Origin: Clostridium sp. SCN 57-10 | GTDB lineage: Bacteria; Bacillota; Clostridia; Oscillospirales; Butyricicoccaceae | Assembly (NCBI GenBank): GCA_001725215.1 | Contig: MEFT01000143.1 | Coordinates: 1 to 7,365 of the forward strand | DNA length: 7,365 nt | Direction of reading: 5' to 3' | Shown here: one piece after another, positions 1 through 5,312 of the stretch | How positions within the stretch are numbered: position 1 is the stretch's first letter | How the letters are laid out: each line of letters begins with the position of its first letter | Position numbers and translations under genes: made by a program | Notes under the pieces: model-generated | What the model saw: the letters and a program-made list of their open reading frames with translations, nothing else | What the model was told of the DNA's origin: nothing | The model's database searches: none

Positions 1-68
1 TCATAGTAGCGCAGCGTGCGTGCGCTGACACCCGCCAGCCGCGCCAGCTTTTGCACCGTGTATTCCAC
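1..68 (-). CDS. MerR-family transcriptional regulator, N-terminal fragment
   Basis: Only the first 22 codons are in the window; the gene continues past the left edge. Read on the minus strand, the protein begins (V/M)EYTVQK and continues LARLAGVSARTLRYY. This is the winged-helix DNA-binding start of MerR proteins, and the RTLRYY segment is the typical end of the HTH. The EYTVQKLA opening is common in the TipA/Mta-like branch, whose C-terminal effector domain would lie outside the window. I chose the GTG at 68 because a strong AAGGAGGG Shine-Dalgarno (75-82) sits 6 nt before it. The in-frame ATG at 74 directly abuts that site and is less likely. The upstream promoter has the long spacer typical of MerR targets, so autoregulation is likely. 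The effector ligand cannot be inferred. Confidence 0.85.
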   Translation of the reverse strand, partial: MEYTVQKLARLAGVSARTLRYY

Positions 69-90
69 AATCATCCCTCCTTACAAACTA

Positions 91-121
91 AGTGTAAACC
101 TTTACGCTGCGTCAATGTCAA
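91..121 (-). promoter_or_regulatory. MerR-type promoter and operator for the minus-strand regulator
   Basis: On the minus strand, TTGACA (121-116) and TACACT (96-91) form -35 and -10 elements separated by 19 bp, the overlong spacing used by MerR activators. An inverted repeat, AGTGTAAA-CC-TTTACGCT (91-108, one mismatch in 8 bp arms), lies across the -10 and spacer, as expected for a MerR operator. A weak + strand promoter for the HAD gene (TTTACG at 101-106, TATTTT at 124-129, 17 bp apart) would overlap the same operator. The MerR protein could therefore also affect the divergent gene, which is inference. Confidence 0.6.
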
Positions 122-151
122 GCTATTTTAAAATATTTTTTTGAGGTGCCT

Positions 152-787
152 ATGAAGCCGACACACATCATCTGGGATTGGAACGGAACGCTACTCGACG
201 ATGTTGACGCATCGGTCGACATCGTCAACGACATACTGCGCGCCCAGGGACGTGGTGAAACCACGCTTGCCGAATATCACGCGATGATGGAAATGCCGAT
301 CATACGATATTATGAAAAGCTGTTTGACCTGCGCGCGTTGCCCTTTGAGCGTATTGTGCGCGCATTCAACGAAGGCTACGCGAGGCGCTCGGCGCAGATG
401 CATCTTGCGGACGGCGCGCGGGAGGCACTGGCCCGCTTTGCTGCCGACGGATGTGTGCAGGTGATTTTGTCCTCCTTTGAAAAGACTCGTCTGCGTGCTG
501 CCGTGCACGCGAAGGGCGTAGAACCGTATTTTGCGGAAATTCTCGGGGCGGATGATCTGCGTGCAGAGAGCAAAGAGAGCCGCGCTCGCGCATGGCAGGC
601 GAAAAGCGGCGCACGGCCTGAGCATACGCTGGTCATCGGCGACCTTGTGCATGACGGCGAGGTTGCACACGCGCTCGGGGCGCAATGTATTCTAACGTGC
701 AGCGGGCATCAGCCGCGCAGCGCCCTGGAGACGTGCGGTTTCCCCGTAGCGCAAAGCCTTACGCAGCTTTTTGACTTTATTGCGTGA
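152..787 (+). CDS. HAD-superfamily hydrolase (phosphatase-like)
   Basis: The 211-residue protein has the ordered HAD motifs. Motif I is WDWNGTLLDD with the nucleophile Asp9. Motif II is VILSS (Ser107/Ser108). Lys141 in ESKES serves as motif III. Motif IV is VIGDLVHDGEVA with acidic residues Asp164 and Asp168. Size and the helical cap between motifs I and II (about residues 18-90) fit subfamily IA, phosphoglycolate-phosphatase-like enzymes. The usual second Asp of DxD is Asn11 here (DWN). That residue normally acts as general acid/base in phosphatases, so activity may be slow or specialised, though DWNGT is recurrent in a group of related proteins. ATG 152 is preferred to the GTG at 146 because GAGGTG (143-148) is its probable ribosome site. 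The gene stands alone, divergent from the MerR gene. The substrate is unknown. Confidence 0.85.
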   Translation: MKPTHIIWDWNGTLLDDVDASVDIVNDILRAQGRGETTLAEYHAMMEMPIIRYYEKLFDLRALPFERIVRAFNEGYARRSAQMHLADGAREALARFAADGCVQVILSSFEKTRLRAAVHAKGVEPYFAEILGADDLRAESKESRARAWQAKSGARPEHTLVIGDLVHDGEVAHALGAQCILTCSGHQPRSALETCGFPVAQSLTQLFDFIA

Positions 788-815
788 AAGGCTTTACTTT
801 TCGCTCCTTTTTTAA
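783..815 (+). terminator. Weak candidate terminator after the HAD gene
   Basis: An imperfect stem, GCG-GAAAG against CTTTTCGC, overlaps the stop codon and is followed by TCC and a run of six T. The stem is short and mismatched, so this is tentative. The same bases also overlap a possible promoter. Confidence 0.25.
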
Positions 816-821
816 TAAGAT
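793..821 (+). promoter_or_regulatory. Candidate promoter for the yerC-methyltransferase-hslO cluster
   Basis: TTTACT (793-798) and TAAGAT (816-821) are separated by 17 bp, each matching 4 of 6 consensus positions. They are the best placed elements upstream of the GTG at 873. The resulting leader would carry a small hairpin, AAGCG-GAAA-CGCTT (830-843), of unknown role. Confidence 0.35.
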
Positions 822-872
822 AGGTGAAGAAGCGGAAACGCTTTATAACATCCGAAAGATAGGGTGGTAAGT

Positions 873-1160
873 GTGAACAGAACGGTAAGAGACGATCACA
901 TGGATAAACTGTTTGAAGCGCTCATTCAGCTCGAAACGGTAGAGGAATGCTATGCGCTGTTCGAAGATTTGTGCACGGTTTCCGAGCTGCTTGCTATGAA
1001 GCAGCGGTTTTGGGTTGCACGGCTTCTGCAGAACGGAAGCATTTATTCCGATATTGTAGAGCAGACAGGCGCCAGTACGGCAACGATCAGCCGCGTGAAT
1101 CGCTGCCTGAACTACGGCGCGGGCGGATATAAAACCGCGCTTGCTAAGCTGAAAGAATGA
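873..1160 (+). CDS. YerC/YecD family TrpR-like DNA-binding protein
   Basis: This small 95-residue protein has the signature of the TrpR-related YerC/YecD family of Gram-positive bacteria. EECYALFEDLCTV lies at about residues 24-36, ELLAMKQRFWVARLL at 38-52, and a helix-turn-helix at 56-77 ends in GASTATISRVNRCLNYG. The family has a Trp-repressor-like helical fold and is presumed to bind DNA. Its regulon here is unknown, and a tryptophan link should not be assumed. GTG 873 is chosen because AGGGTGG (861-867) lies 5 nt upstream; a GTG at 864 overlaps that site, and an ATG at 900 lacks one. The stop codon overlaps the methyltransferase start as ATGA, so the two are almost certainly translationally coupled. 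Confidence 0.88.
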   Translation: MNRTVRDDHMDKLFEALIQLETVEECYALFEDLCTVSELLAMKQRFWVARLLQNGSIYSDIVEQTGASTATISRVNRCLNYGAGGYKTALAKLKE

Positions 1161-1900
1161 GCGAAGCATATTCCGCTCTCGCGGAGGCATATGACGCGCT
1201 GATGCGCGACGTGCCGTACGGTGATTTTGCACACCAGATCGAGCGGTTGTTTCGCTATGCTAAGCGTCCGCCTCATCTGGTGCTTGACCTCGCTTGCGGC
1301 ACCGGCACGCTGACACGCCTCATGGCCGAGCGCGGCTATGAAATGATCGGCGCAGACCTTTCGCCCGAAATGCTTGACGTGGCCCGAGCAAAGTGCGACG
1401 ACCTTTCGTGCCCGCCTGTGTTTATCTGCCAGGGTATGGCCGAGCTTGACCTTTACGGCACGGTCGAGGCGGCGTACTGCTGCCTCGACAGCGTGAACTA
1501 TGTGACCGATCTGCGCGAGCTGCGTCGCGCGTTTGCGCGCGTGGCGCTCTTTTTGGAACCGGGCGGCGTATTTGTGTTCGATATCAAGACGCGTGCGATG
1601 TTTGCCGCGATGAACGGGGTAACGAGCGCAGCCGAGGCGGATGCGTGCTTTTCGGTGTGGCAATATGGGTTTGATGGCAAAAGCAATCTCGGCGTGCACA
1701 TAGTGGAGCTCTTTTTTGAGCAGCAGGGCGGCGTCTATGCGCGCATGACGGAAGAGCATATGCAGCGCGCCTACACGCTTGAGACGCTGACCGACGCGCT
1801 TGCGCGCGCGGGACTTACGCTGTGCGGCGCATTCGACGGCACGACGGCTCGTCGTGCCAAAAACGAGGAGGGACGCTTGTTCCTCGTCGCACGAAAATGA
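1157..1900 (+). CDS. Class I SAM-dependent methyltransferase (YqeM-like)
   Basis: The 247-residue protein has a Rossmann-type methyltransferase core. Motif I is LVLDLACGTGTLT (residues 41-53), with the glycines that bind SAM. GADLSPEML (65-73) carries Asp67, which should contact the ribose hydroxyls. QGMAEL (92-97) and LDSVNYV (110-116) come next, then the EPGGVFVFDI strand (134-143). The N-terminal YSALAEAYDALM and the later WQYGFDG segment match the Bacillus YqeM-type proteins in order and length. The methylated substrate is not evident. The ATG overlaps the yerC-like stop by 4 nt, and hslO starts 18 nt downstream, so the three probably share a transcript. It could alternatively be a ubiE-like family member, but it lacks clear quinone-pathway neighbours. 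Confidence 0.85.
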   Translation: MSEAYSALAEAYDALMRDVPYGDFAHQIERLFRYAKRPPHLVLDLACGTGTLTRLMAERGYEMIGADLSPEMLDVARAKCDDLSCPPVFICQGMAELDLYGTVEAAYCCLDSVNYVTDLRELRRAFARVALFLEPGGVFVFDIKTRAMFAAMNGVTSAAEADACFSVWQYGFDGKSNLGVHIVELFFEQQGGVYARMTEEHMQRAYTLETLTDALARAGLTLCGAFDGTTARRAKNEEGRLFLVARK

Positions 1901-1918
1901 TAAAAAAGGATCTGTGAT

Positions 1919-2800
1919 ATGAAGGAAACCCGGGACATTCTCATTCGAGGCATGACGGCCGACGGCTTCATCCGCTTTTGCGCCGTGCAGACGCGCGGCA
2001 TTGTCGAGCGTGCGCGCGGCATTCACCATATGCTGCCGCTGGCGACCGCCGCCCTCGGACGCGCGCTGACGGCGGCTTCCATGCTTGGCGATGATATTAA
2101 AGATGAAGCAGGGTCGGTGACGCTGCAAATCCGCGGCGGCGGGCCGCTCGGCGCGATTACAGCGGTGTCCGACGCGGGCGGAAACGTGCGCGGCTATCTG
2201 CAAAACCCCGCCGTCGAGCTGCCGCTGCGTGCCGACGGAAAGCTGGACGTGGGCGGCGGCGTCGGCACGGACGGCGTATTGACCGTTATTCGCGACATCG
2301 GTGCCGGCGAACCGTTTTCGGGCAAAGTGGCGCTGCGCAGCGGCGAGATTGCAGAGGATATCGCGGCTTACTTTGCCGAAAGCGAGCAGCTGCCCACGGC
2401 ATGTGCCCTCGGCGTTTTGGTCGATCGGGACGGGTCGGTGCTATGCTCCGGCGGATACCTGCTCCAGCTTATGCCGGGTGCGCCGGAGGCGCAGATCGCG
2501 CTGCTGGAGGAGAGCATTGCCGCGGTGGGCAGCATAACCACCCGGCTGCATGAGGGCATGGACATCGAGGGACTCATTGCCCGCATTTTTAAAGAAATAC
2601 CCTATTCCGTGATGAAGCGTCACGAGGTCGCTTACGAGTGTAAGTGCACGCGCGAGAAGGTCGAGCGCGCACTCGTCTCCATGGGAAAAACGGAGCTTGC
2701 CGCGCTTGCGGCCGAGCAGGAGACAGCGCATGTCACCTGTCAATTCTGCGACGAGGTATATTCGTTTTCCCGCGAAGAGCTGGAAGCGCTTGTGAAATAA
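1919..2800 (+). CDS. hslO: Redox-regulated chaperone Hsp33
   Basis: At 293 residues this is full length for Hsp33, a cytosolic holdase that is activated when oxidants release zinc and unfold its C-terminal switch. The N-terminal domain shows the conserved GYLQNP (92-97) and the SGGYLLQLMPGA segment (177-188). The C-terminal redox domain has both zinc motifs: CKC with Cys241 and Cys243, and CQFC with Cys274 and Cys277. All four ligands are present, so the switch should work. Start ATG 1919 has an AAAAGGA site about 8 nt upstream. The gene closes the cluster after the methyltransferase; a long hairpin follows 6 nt beyond the stop. The linkage suggests shared expression, but the sequence shows no direct redox operator. 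Confidence 0.96.
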   Translation: MKETRDILIRGMTADGFIRFCAVQTRGIVERARGIHHMLPLATAALGRALTAASMLGDDIKDEAGSVTLQIRGGGPLGAITAVSDAGGNVRGYLQNPAVELPLRADGKLDVGGGVGTDGVLTVIRDIGAGEPFSGKVALRSGEIAEDIAAYFAESEQLPTACALGVLVDRDGSVLCSGGYLLQLMPGAPEAQIALLEESIAAVGSITTRLHEGMDIEGLIARIFKEIPYSVMKRHEVAYECKCTREKVERALVSMGKTELAALAAEQETAHVTCQFCDEVYSFSREELEALVK

Positions 2801-2806
2801 GACCTG

Positions 2807-2840
2807 CGGGGTAAGAGCGGGGCTGCCCGCTCTTACCCCG
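2807..2840 (+). terminator. Perfect 15-bp hairpin after hslO, without a U-tract
   Basis: CGGGGTAAGAGCGGG (2807-2821), a GCTG loop and CCCGCTCTTACCCCG (2826-2840) make a perfect 15 bp stem. Its place after the stop suggests a transcript end or 3'-end protection. The bases after it are TATG and A-tracts rather than T, so it is not a textbook intrinsic terminator in the + direction. Confidence 0.5.
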
Positions 2841-2844
2841 TATG

Positions 2845-2905
2845 AAAAAAACAGCAAAAAAAGTAGCGGGCAAGTGTTGACAATATACCACGGATTGTGT
2901 ATAAT
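2845..2905 (+). promoter_or_regulatory. Strong sigma-A promoter of the tRNA array, with A-tract upstream element
   Basis: TTGACA (2877-2882) and TATAAT (2900-2905) both match consensus exactly and are spaced by exactly 17 bp. Two 7-nt A-tracts (2845-2851 and 2856-2862) lie about one helical turn apart. The nearer one falls about 50-56 bp before the expected start at about 2911, where an UP element would lie. This is typical of stable-RNA promoters. Confidence 0.9.
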
Positions 2906-2926
2906 AACATTCGTCGCCAAGAGCAA

Positions 2927-3002
2927 GGGAGCATAGCTCAGCTGGGAGAGCACATGCCTTACAAGCATGGGGTCACAGGTTCGAGCCCTGTTGTTCCCAC
3001 CA
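2927..3002 (+). tRNA. tRNA-Val (anticodon UAC)
   Basis: A complete cloverleaf is visible. Acceptor GGGAGCA pairs with TGTTCCC (one G-U), the D stem is GCTC/GAGC, and the anticodon stem is CATGC/GCATG around loop CTTACAA. The anticodon TAC (2960-2962) reads GUA and, with modification, other valine codons. The T loop is TTCGAGC, the discriminator is A2999, and CCA is encoded at 3000-3002. It is first in the array, about 15 nt after the predicted transcription start. Confidence 0.97.
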
Positions 3003-3017
3003 TTGCGACAGCAAATT

Positions 3018-3094
3018 GGCCGTGTAGTTCAGTTGGTTAGAACGCTAGCCTGTCACGCTAGAGGTCGACGGTTCGAGCCCGTTCACGGTCGCCA
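3018..3094 (+). tRNA. tRNA-Asp (anticodon GUC)
   Basis: Acceptor GGCCGTG pairs with CACGGTC (one G-U). The anticodon stem CTAGC/GCTAG holds loop CTGTCAC with anticodon GTC at 3052-3054. The discriminator is G3091, an aspartate identity element, and CCA is encoded at 3092-3094. The gene lies 15 nt after tRNA-Val and only 4 nt before tRNA-Phe. Its flanks form a 10-bp inverted repeat that extends around the whole gene (see findings). Confidence 0.97.
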
Positions 3095-3098
3095 ATTT

Positions 3099-3171
<73 letters not shown>

Positions 3172-3182
3172 CCTCCACAAAA

Positions 3183-3214
3183 ACATTGGCAGGAACGAAA
3201 GTTCCTGCCAATGT
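3183..3214 (+). repeat. Perfect 14-bp hairpin between tRNA-Phe and tRNA-Cys
   Basis: ACATTGGCAGGAAC (3183-3196), a GAAA tetraloop and GTTCCTGCCAATGT (3201-3214) form a perfect stem. No T-run follows on the + strand (CACACG comes next), so the array should read through it. On the minus strand the stem is followed by TTTTTG, which would resemble a terminator there. It may be a disabled old terminator of a shorter array. Confidence 0.8.
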
Positions 3215-3219
3215 CACAC

Positions 3220-3293
3220 GGCGCCATAGCCAAGCGGTAAGGCAGAGGTCTGCAAAACCTTTACCCCCGGTTCGATTCCGGGTGGCGCCTCCA
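3220..3293 (+). tRNA. tRNA-Cys (anticodon GCA)
   Basis: Acceptor GGCGCCA pairs perfectly with TGGCGCC. The anticodon stem GAGGT/ACCTT (last pair G-U) holds loop CTGCAAA, with anticodon GCA at 3252-3254. The discriminator is T3290, the usual cysteine identity base, and CCA is encoded at 3291-3293. It is the last gene of the array and lies 4 nt before the terminator stem. Confidence 0.97.
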
Positions 3294-3296
3294 CAG

Positions 3297-3325
3297 AAAG
3301 AGCACTCGCAAGAGTGCTCTTTTTT
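3297..3325 (+). terminator. Intrinsic terminator of the tRNA array
   Basis: AAAGAGCACTC (3297-3307), loop GCAA and GAGTGCTCTTT (3312-3322) form an 11-bp stem that runs into a T-run ending at 3325. This is a canonical Rho-independent terminator. Confidence 0.93.
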
Positions 3326-3364
3326 CAACTCGCGATGATTGATAATACAATGGAGGTGGCTGCT

Positions 3365-4531
3365 GTGAGTGAATACAGGGAACAGATCATGCAAATGCTT
3401 GAAGCTTTAAAAGACGGCTATATTAAGCGCAATGGAGAAAACATAACCGTACTGAGCGAAAAATTATTTTCGGCAGATAATCCTCCGGTTATCATTGGTA
3501 CGAGCAACAGCGAATGGTGTTTCGGACTGGATGAGTGCAATGCGATCATAGCTTCCGACTGGGAAAGCTGGGGGAATGTGTCGATAGACGTAGACAGCGT
3601 TTTTGTCCACCAATCCGGAAGCATGGGCTGTTTTTTTGTCAGAGCGGGAGTAGAATACAACTTTTGTGAGAGCGAAGTGAAATATCAATCTTATATGAAT
3701 TTAATGGAGAAAATCGCCACCTCAGATGAAAGCGCCATGGTAAGGTCAAGCCAAATCCTATGGTTTCTGTCACATCTGCTGCACACGCGCGGCACCGGCG
3801 AGCGCAAATATATATGGGATTTAACCATATCGGGTATCACCCATATGGTTGAAGGCGAGCCGAAAATCAAATACATGCAATTTTCTCTTCCGGTGAGCGC
3901 GGCGTTTCCTGACGAAAGAATGGATTCAAATACCGAAGCCAAAGCCGGATATGAAAAAGAACGAGGTATGATTTGCGCTTACGCAAAGCAATCTTGCACA
4001 TCAAGCTCTGGTTTGGCAGAGGCATTGTCCGCCCAGCTTTCCAAGGTGACACAGCTGTCGCTTGATGATGGCCAAGACAACCTGTTCCTGGGGTTTGACG
4101 GTGCTGCGTATCATGCACCCGCCTTCATGGAGTACCTTATGGGCTTAACAAAAGATGAATCGGAGTTTCGTGTCGATGCCGCGGATATGATTGTGCATGA
4201 AGAGGAGCAAAGCTTTTCTTTTTGCGGTGTTGGGCTTTATACACGTAAGCTTTCAACGGAAAAGGAGCTGAATCACGTTCTCGGCAACATAAGCCGATAT
4301 GTGAATAGCGCTGAAGATAAAAAAGAGAGCCTGTTTCGGTTGAGGCGCGACCTCGCGCTCGCTTTGAAAGAAGCCTCCGTATCCAGTGTTCATACCGCGC
4401 CGTTCAGATTTGAGGGCATGGGAAGGAAAGGCGCGGGGAACGTTCCGCTGATTGAATACTTACAGCTGTCTTATCCGTTTAACTGGATACTCGAGCAGAA
4501 AACGGATAAGGCAATTAACATTGAACGATAG
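3365..4531 (+). CDS. Protein with two tandem NTF2/SnoaL-like domains
   Basis: The 388-residue protein has no signal peptide or membrane span. Residues about 10-100 (EALKDGYIKRN, then IIGTSNSEWCFG, SDWESWG, IDVDSVFVH and FFVRAGVEYNF) resemble the SnoaL-like/NTF2-like fold. The second half repeats the same order in diverged form: a helix, then LFLGFDGAAYHAP (240-252), FRVDAADMIVH (268-278), SFSFCGVGLYTR (283-294), a helical region, and a closing YLQLSYPF (365-372). The closing segment matches YMQFSLP (170-176) of the first half. I therefore infer an internal duplication. Function is unknown; such folds serve both as enzymes and as ligand binders. GTG 3365 is chosen because GGAGGTGG (3352-3359) lies 5 nt upstream; earlier starts would fall in the tRNA terminator. 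Its codons look more A/T-rich than those of its neighbours, which may hint at transfer next to the tRNA array. Confidence 0.65.
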   Translation: MSEYREQIMQMLEALKDGYIKRNGENITVLSEKLFSADNPPVIIGTSNSEWCFGLDECNAIIASDWESWGNVSIDVDSVFVHQSGSMGCFFVRAGVEYNFCESEVKYQSYMNLMEKIATSDESAMVRSSQILWFLSHLLHTRGTGERKYIWDLTISGITHMVEGEPKIKYMQFSLPVSAAFPDERMDSNTEAKAGYEKERGMICAYAKQSCTSSSGLAEALSAQLSKVTQLSLDDGQDNLFLGFDGAAYHAPAFMEYLMGLTKDESEFRVDAADMIVHEEEQSFSFCGVGLYTRKLSTEKELNHVLGNISRYVNSAEDKKESLFRLRRDLALALKEASVSSVHTAPFRFEGMGRKGAGNVPLIEYLQLSYPFNWILEQKTDKAINIER

Positions 4532-4539
4532 ACATACGA

Positions 4540-4551
4540 GATTAATTAATC
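4540..4551. repeat. 12-bp perfect A/T-rich palindrome in the intergenic gap
   Basis: GATTAATTAATC is its own reverse complement and sits between the duplicated-domain gene and the DUF6886-type gene. It could be an operator, but no partner regulator or clear promoter is visible. Confidence 0.3.
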
Positions 4552-4594
4552 GCAGGGCGGTTTTGATTGTGCTAAACGGAAAAGGAGAGCGGAA

Positions 4595-5119
4595 ATGAGG
4601 CTGTTTCATGTAAGCGAAGAGAGCGGCATCATGCAATTTGAGCCGCGCCTTCCCGCACGCGCCGATCTTGACCCGACAATCGGCCTTGTGTGGGCGATCG
4701 ATGAGCATCGCCTTCCCAACTTTTTGACGCCGCGCAACTGCCCGCGCGTCGCTTATCACATTGGACCGCACACCACGCCGGAGGACGCGGCGCGGTGGTT
4801 TACTTCACGTACCGCATCGCATGCCGTCATCATCGAAAGCGCGTGGCTTGACGCCATGCGGCGCGCCGTGTTGTATTTATATGAGTTTGAGCCGGCCGGC
4901 TTTTCGCTGCAAGACGATGTGGCAGGCTACTATGTTGCAGAGACCGCACAGACACCCGTTGCCGTTCATCGGGTGGATGATTTGCTTGCGGAACTGCTCC
5001 GCTGCGGCGTTGAGCTGCGTATGGTAGACTCTTTATGGGACGTCGCCGATCGGATCAAAGAGACGAGCCTCAATTGGTCGTTTTGCCGCATGGGCTTTGC
5101 GCAGCCAAGGCGGGTTTGA
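4595..5119 (+). CDS. DUF6886-type conserved protein
   Basis: The 174-residue protein is soluble, with no membrane span. Its N-terminus, MRLFHVSEESGI, followed by FEPRLPARADLD (15-26) and LVWAIDEHRLPNFLTPRNCPRV (31-52), matches a conserved family of Bacillota proteins of this length that I recall as DUF6886. The function of the family is not known. The family assignment is from memory of the motif pattern and needs a profile search. Start ATG 4595 has an AAAGGAG site (4581-4587) 7 nt upstream. No promoter is obvious, so co-transcription with the upstream gene across the 63-nt gap is possible. The next promoter, for the ATPase leader, begins 10 nt after the stop. Confidence 0.7.
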   Translation: MRLFHVSEESGIMQFEPRLPARADLDPTIGLVWAIDEHRLPNFLTPRNCPRVAYHIGPHTTPEDAARWFTSRTASHAVIIESAWLDAMRRAVLYLYEFEPAGFSLQDDVAGYYVAETAQTPVAVHRVDDLLAELLRCGVELRMVDSLWDVADRIKETSLNWSFCRMGFAQPRRV

Positions 5120-5129
5120 CGCAATTTAC

Positions 5130-5158
5130 TTGACAAGCTTTTTGCGTTGGTATAAAAT
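5130..5158 (+). promoter_or_regulatory. Sigma-A promoter of the riboswitch-ATPase unit
   Basis: TTGACA (5130-5135) matches consensus and is followed after 17 bp by TAAAAT (5153-5158). The expected start, about 5165, falls right at the beginning of the aptamer, so the promoter and leader fit together. Confidence 0.8.
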
Positions 5159-5165
5159 AAAGTAA

Positions 5166-5247
5166 ATAAGGGAGTAATCGGCGCGTAAGCGTAACGAGCC
5201 AACACCCGGAGTTTTCTCCTGGCTTCGTTTTAAATGATGAGACTTAT
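5166..5247 (+). promoter_or_regulatory. yybP-ykoY-like manganese riboswitch aptamer
   Basis: The strand order matches the yybP-ykoY family. P1 is ATAAG (5166-5170) with CTTAT (5243-5247). The conserved GGAGTA follows directly after the 5' P1 strand. P2 is a small hairpin, CGC-GTAA-GCG (5182-5191). P3 is AACGAGCC (5193-5200) with GGCTTCGTT (5221-5229, one bulge). An inner stem GGAG/CTCC (5208-5219) follows the CCAAC-type internal loop, and GAGA precedes the 3' P1 strand. In known members Mn2+ bridges two loops and stabilises P1. The 3' linker lacks the extra hairpin seen in some members. The gene controlled is a P2-type cation ATPase, a known target class of this riboswitch. Confidence 0.8.
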
Positions 5248-5273
5248 CTGTTTGGGCAGATAAGTCTTTTTTT
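5241..5273 (+). terminator. Riboswitch expression-platform terminator
   Basis: GACTTATCTG (5241-5250), loop TTTGGG and CAGATAAGTC (5257-5266) form a perfect 10-bp stem followed by seven T. The 5' arm contains the CTTAT strand needed for aptamer P1, so P1 and terminator exclude each other. Ligand binding would therefore antiterminate, an ON switch. Confidence 0.88.
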
Positions 5274-5312
5274 ATCTGTTCGGGCAACAGACACGAGAAA
5301 ACGGAGGAAAAA

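Noticed and set aside
130..139. AAAATATTTT palindrome before the HAD gene as a terminator
   Set aside because: An A/T-only stem is too weak to terminate, and it lies just upstream of a ribosome site; simple A/T richness explains it.
1112..2203. Long minus-strand open frame of 363 codons
   Set aside because: It is opposite the methyltransferase and hslO, both with clear family motifs. Its translation is rich in Arg, His and Ala without recognisable domains, as expected for antisense of GC-rich codons.
3314..3364. Upstream start for the duplicated-domain protein
   Set aside because: It would begin inside the tRNA terminator stem. The GTG at 3365 has an excellent Shine-Dalgarno, and similarity begins after it.
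3220..5119. Integrated element with tRNA-Cys as attachment site
   Set aside because: I looked for a second copy of the tRNA-Cys 3' end downstream and for an integrase, and found neither.
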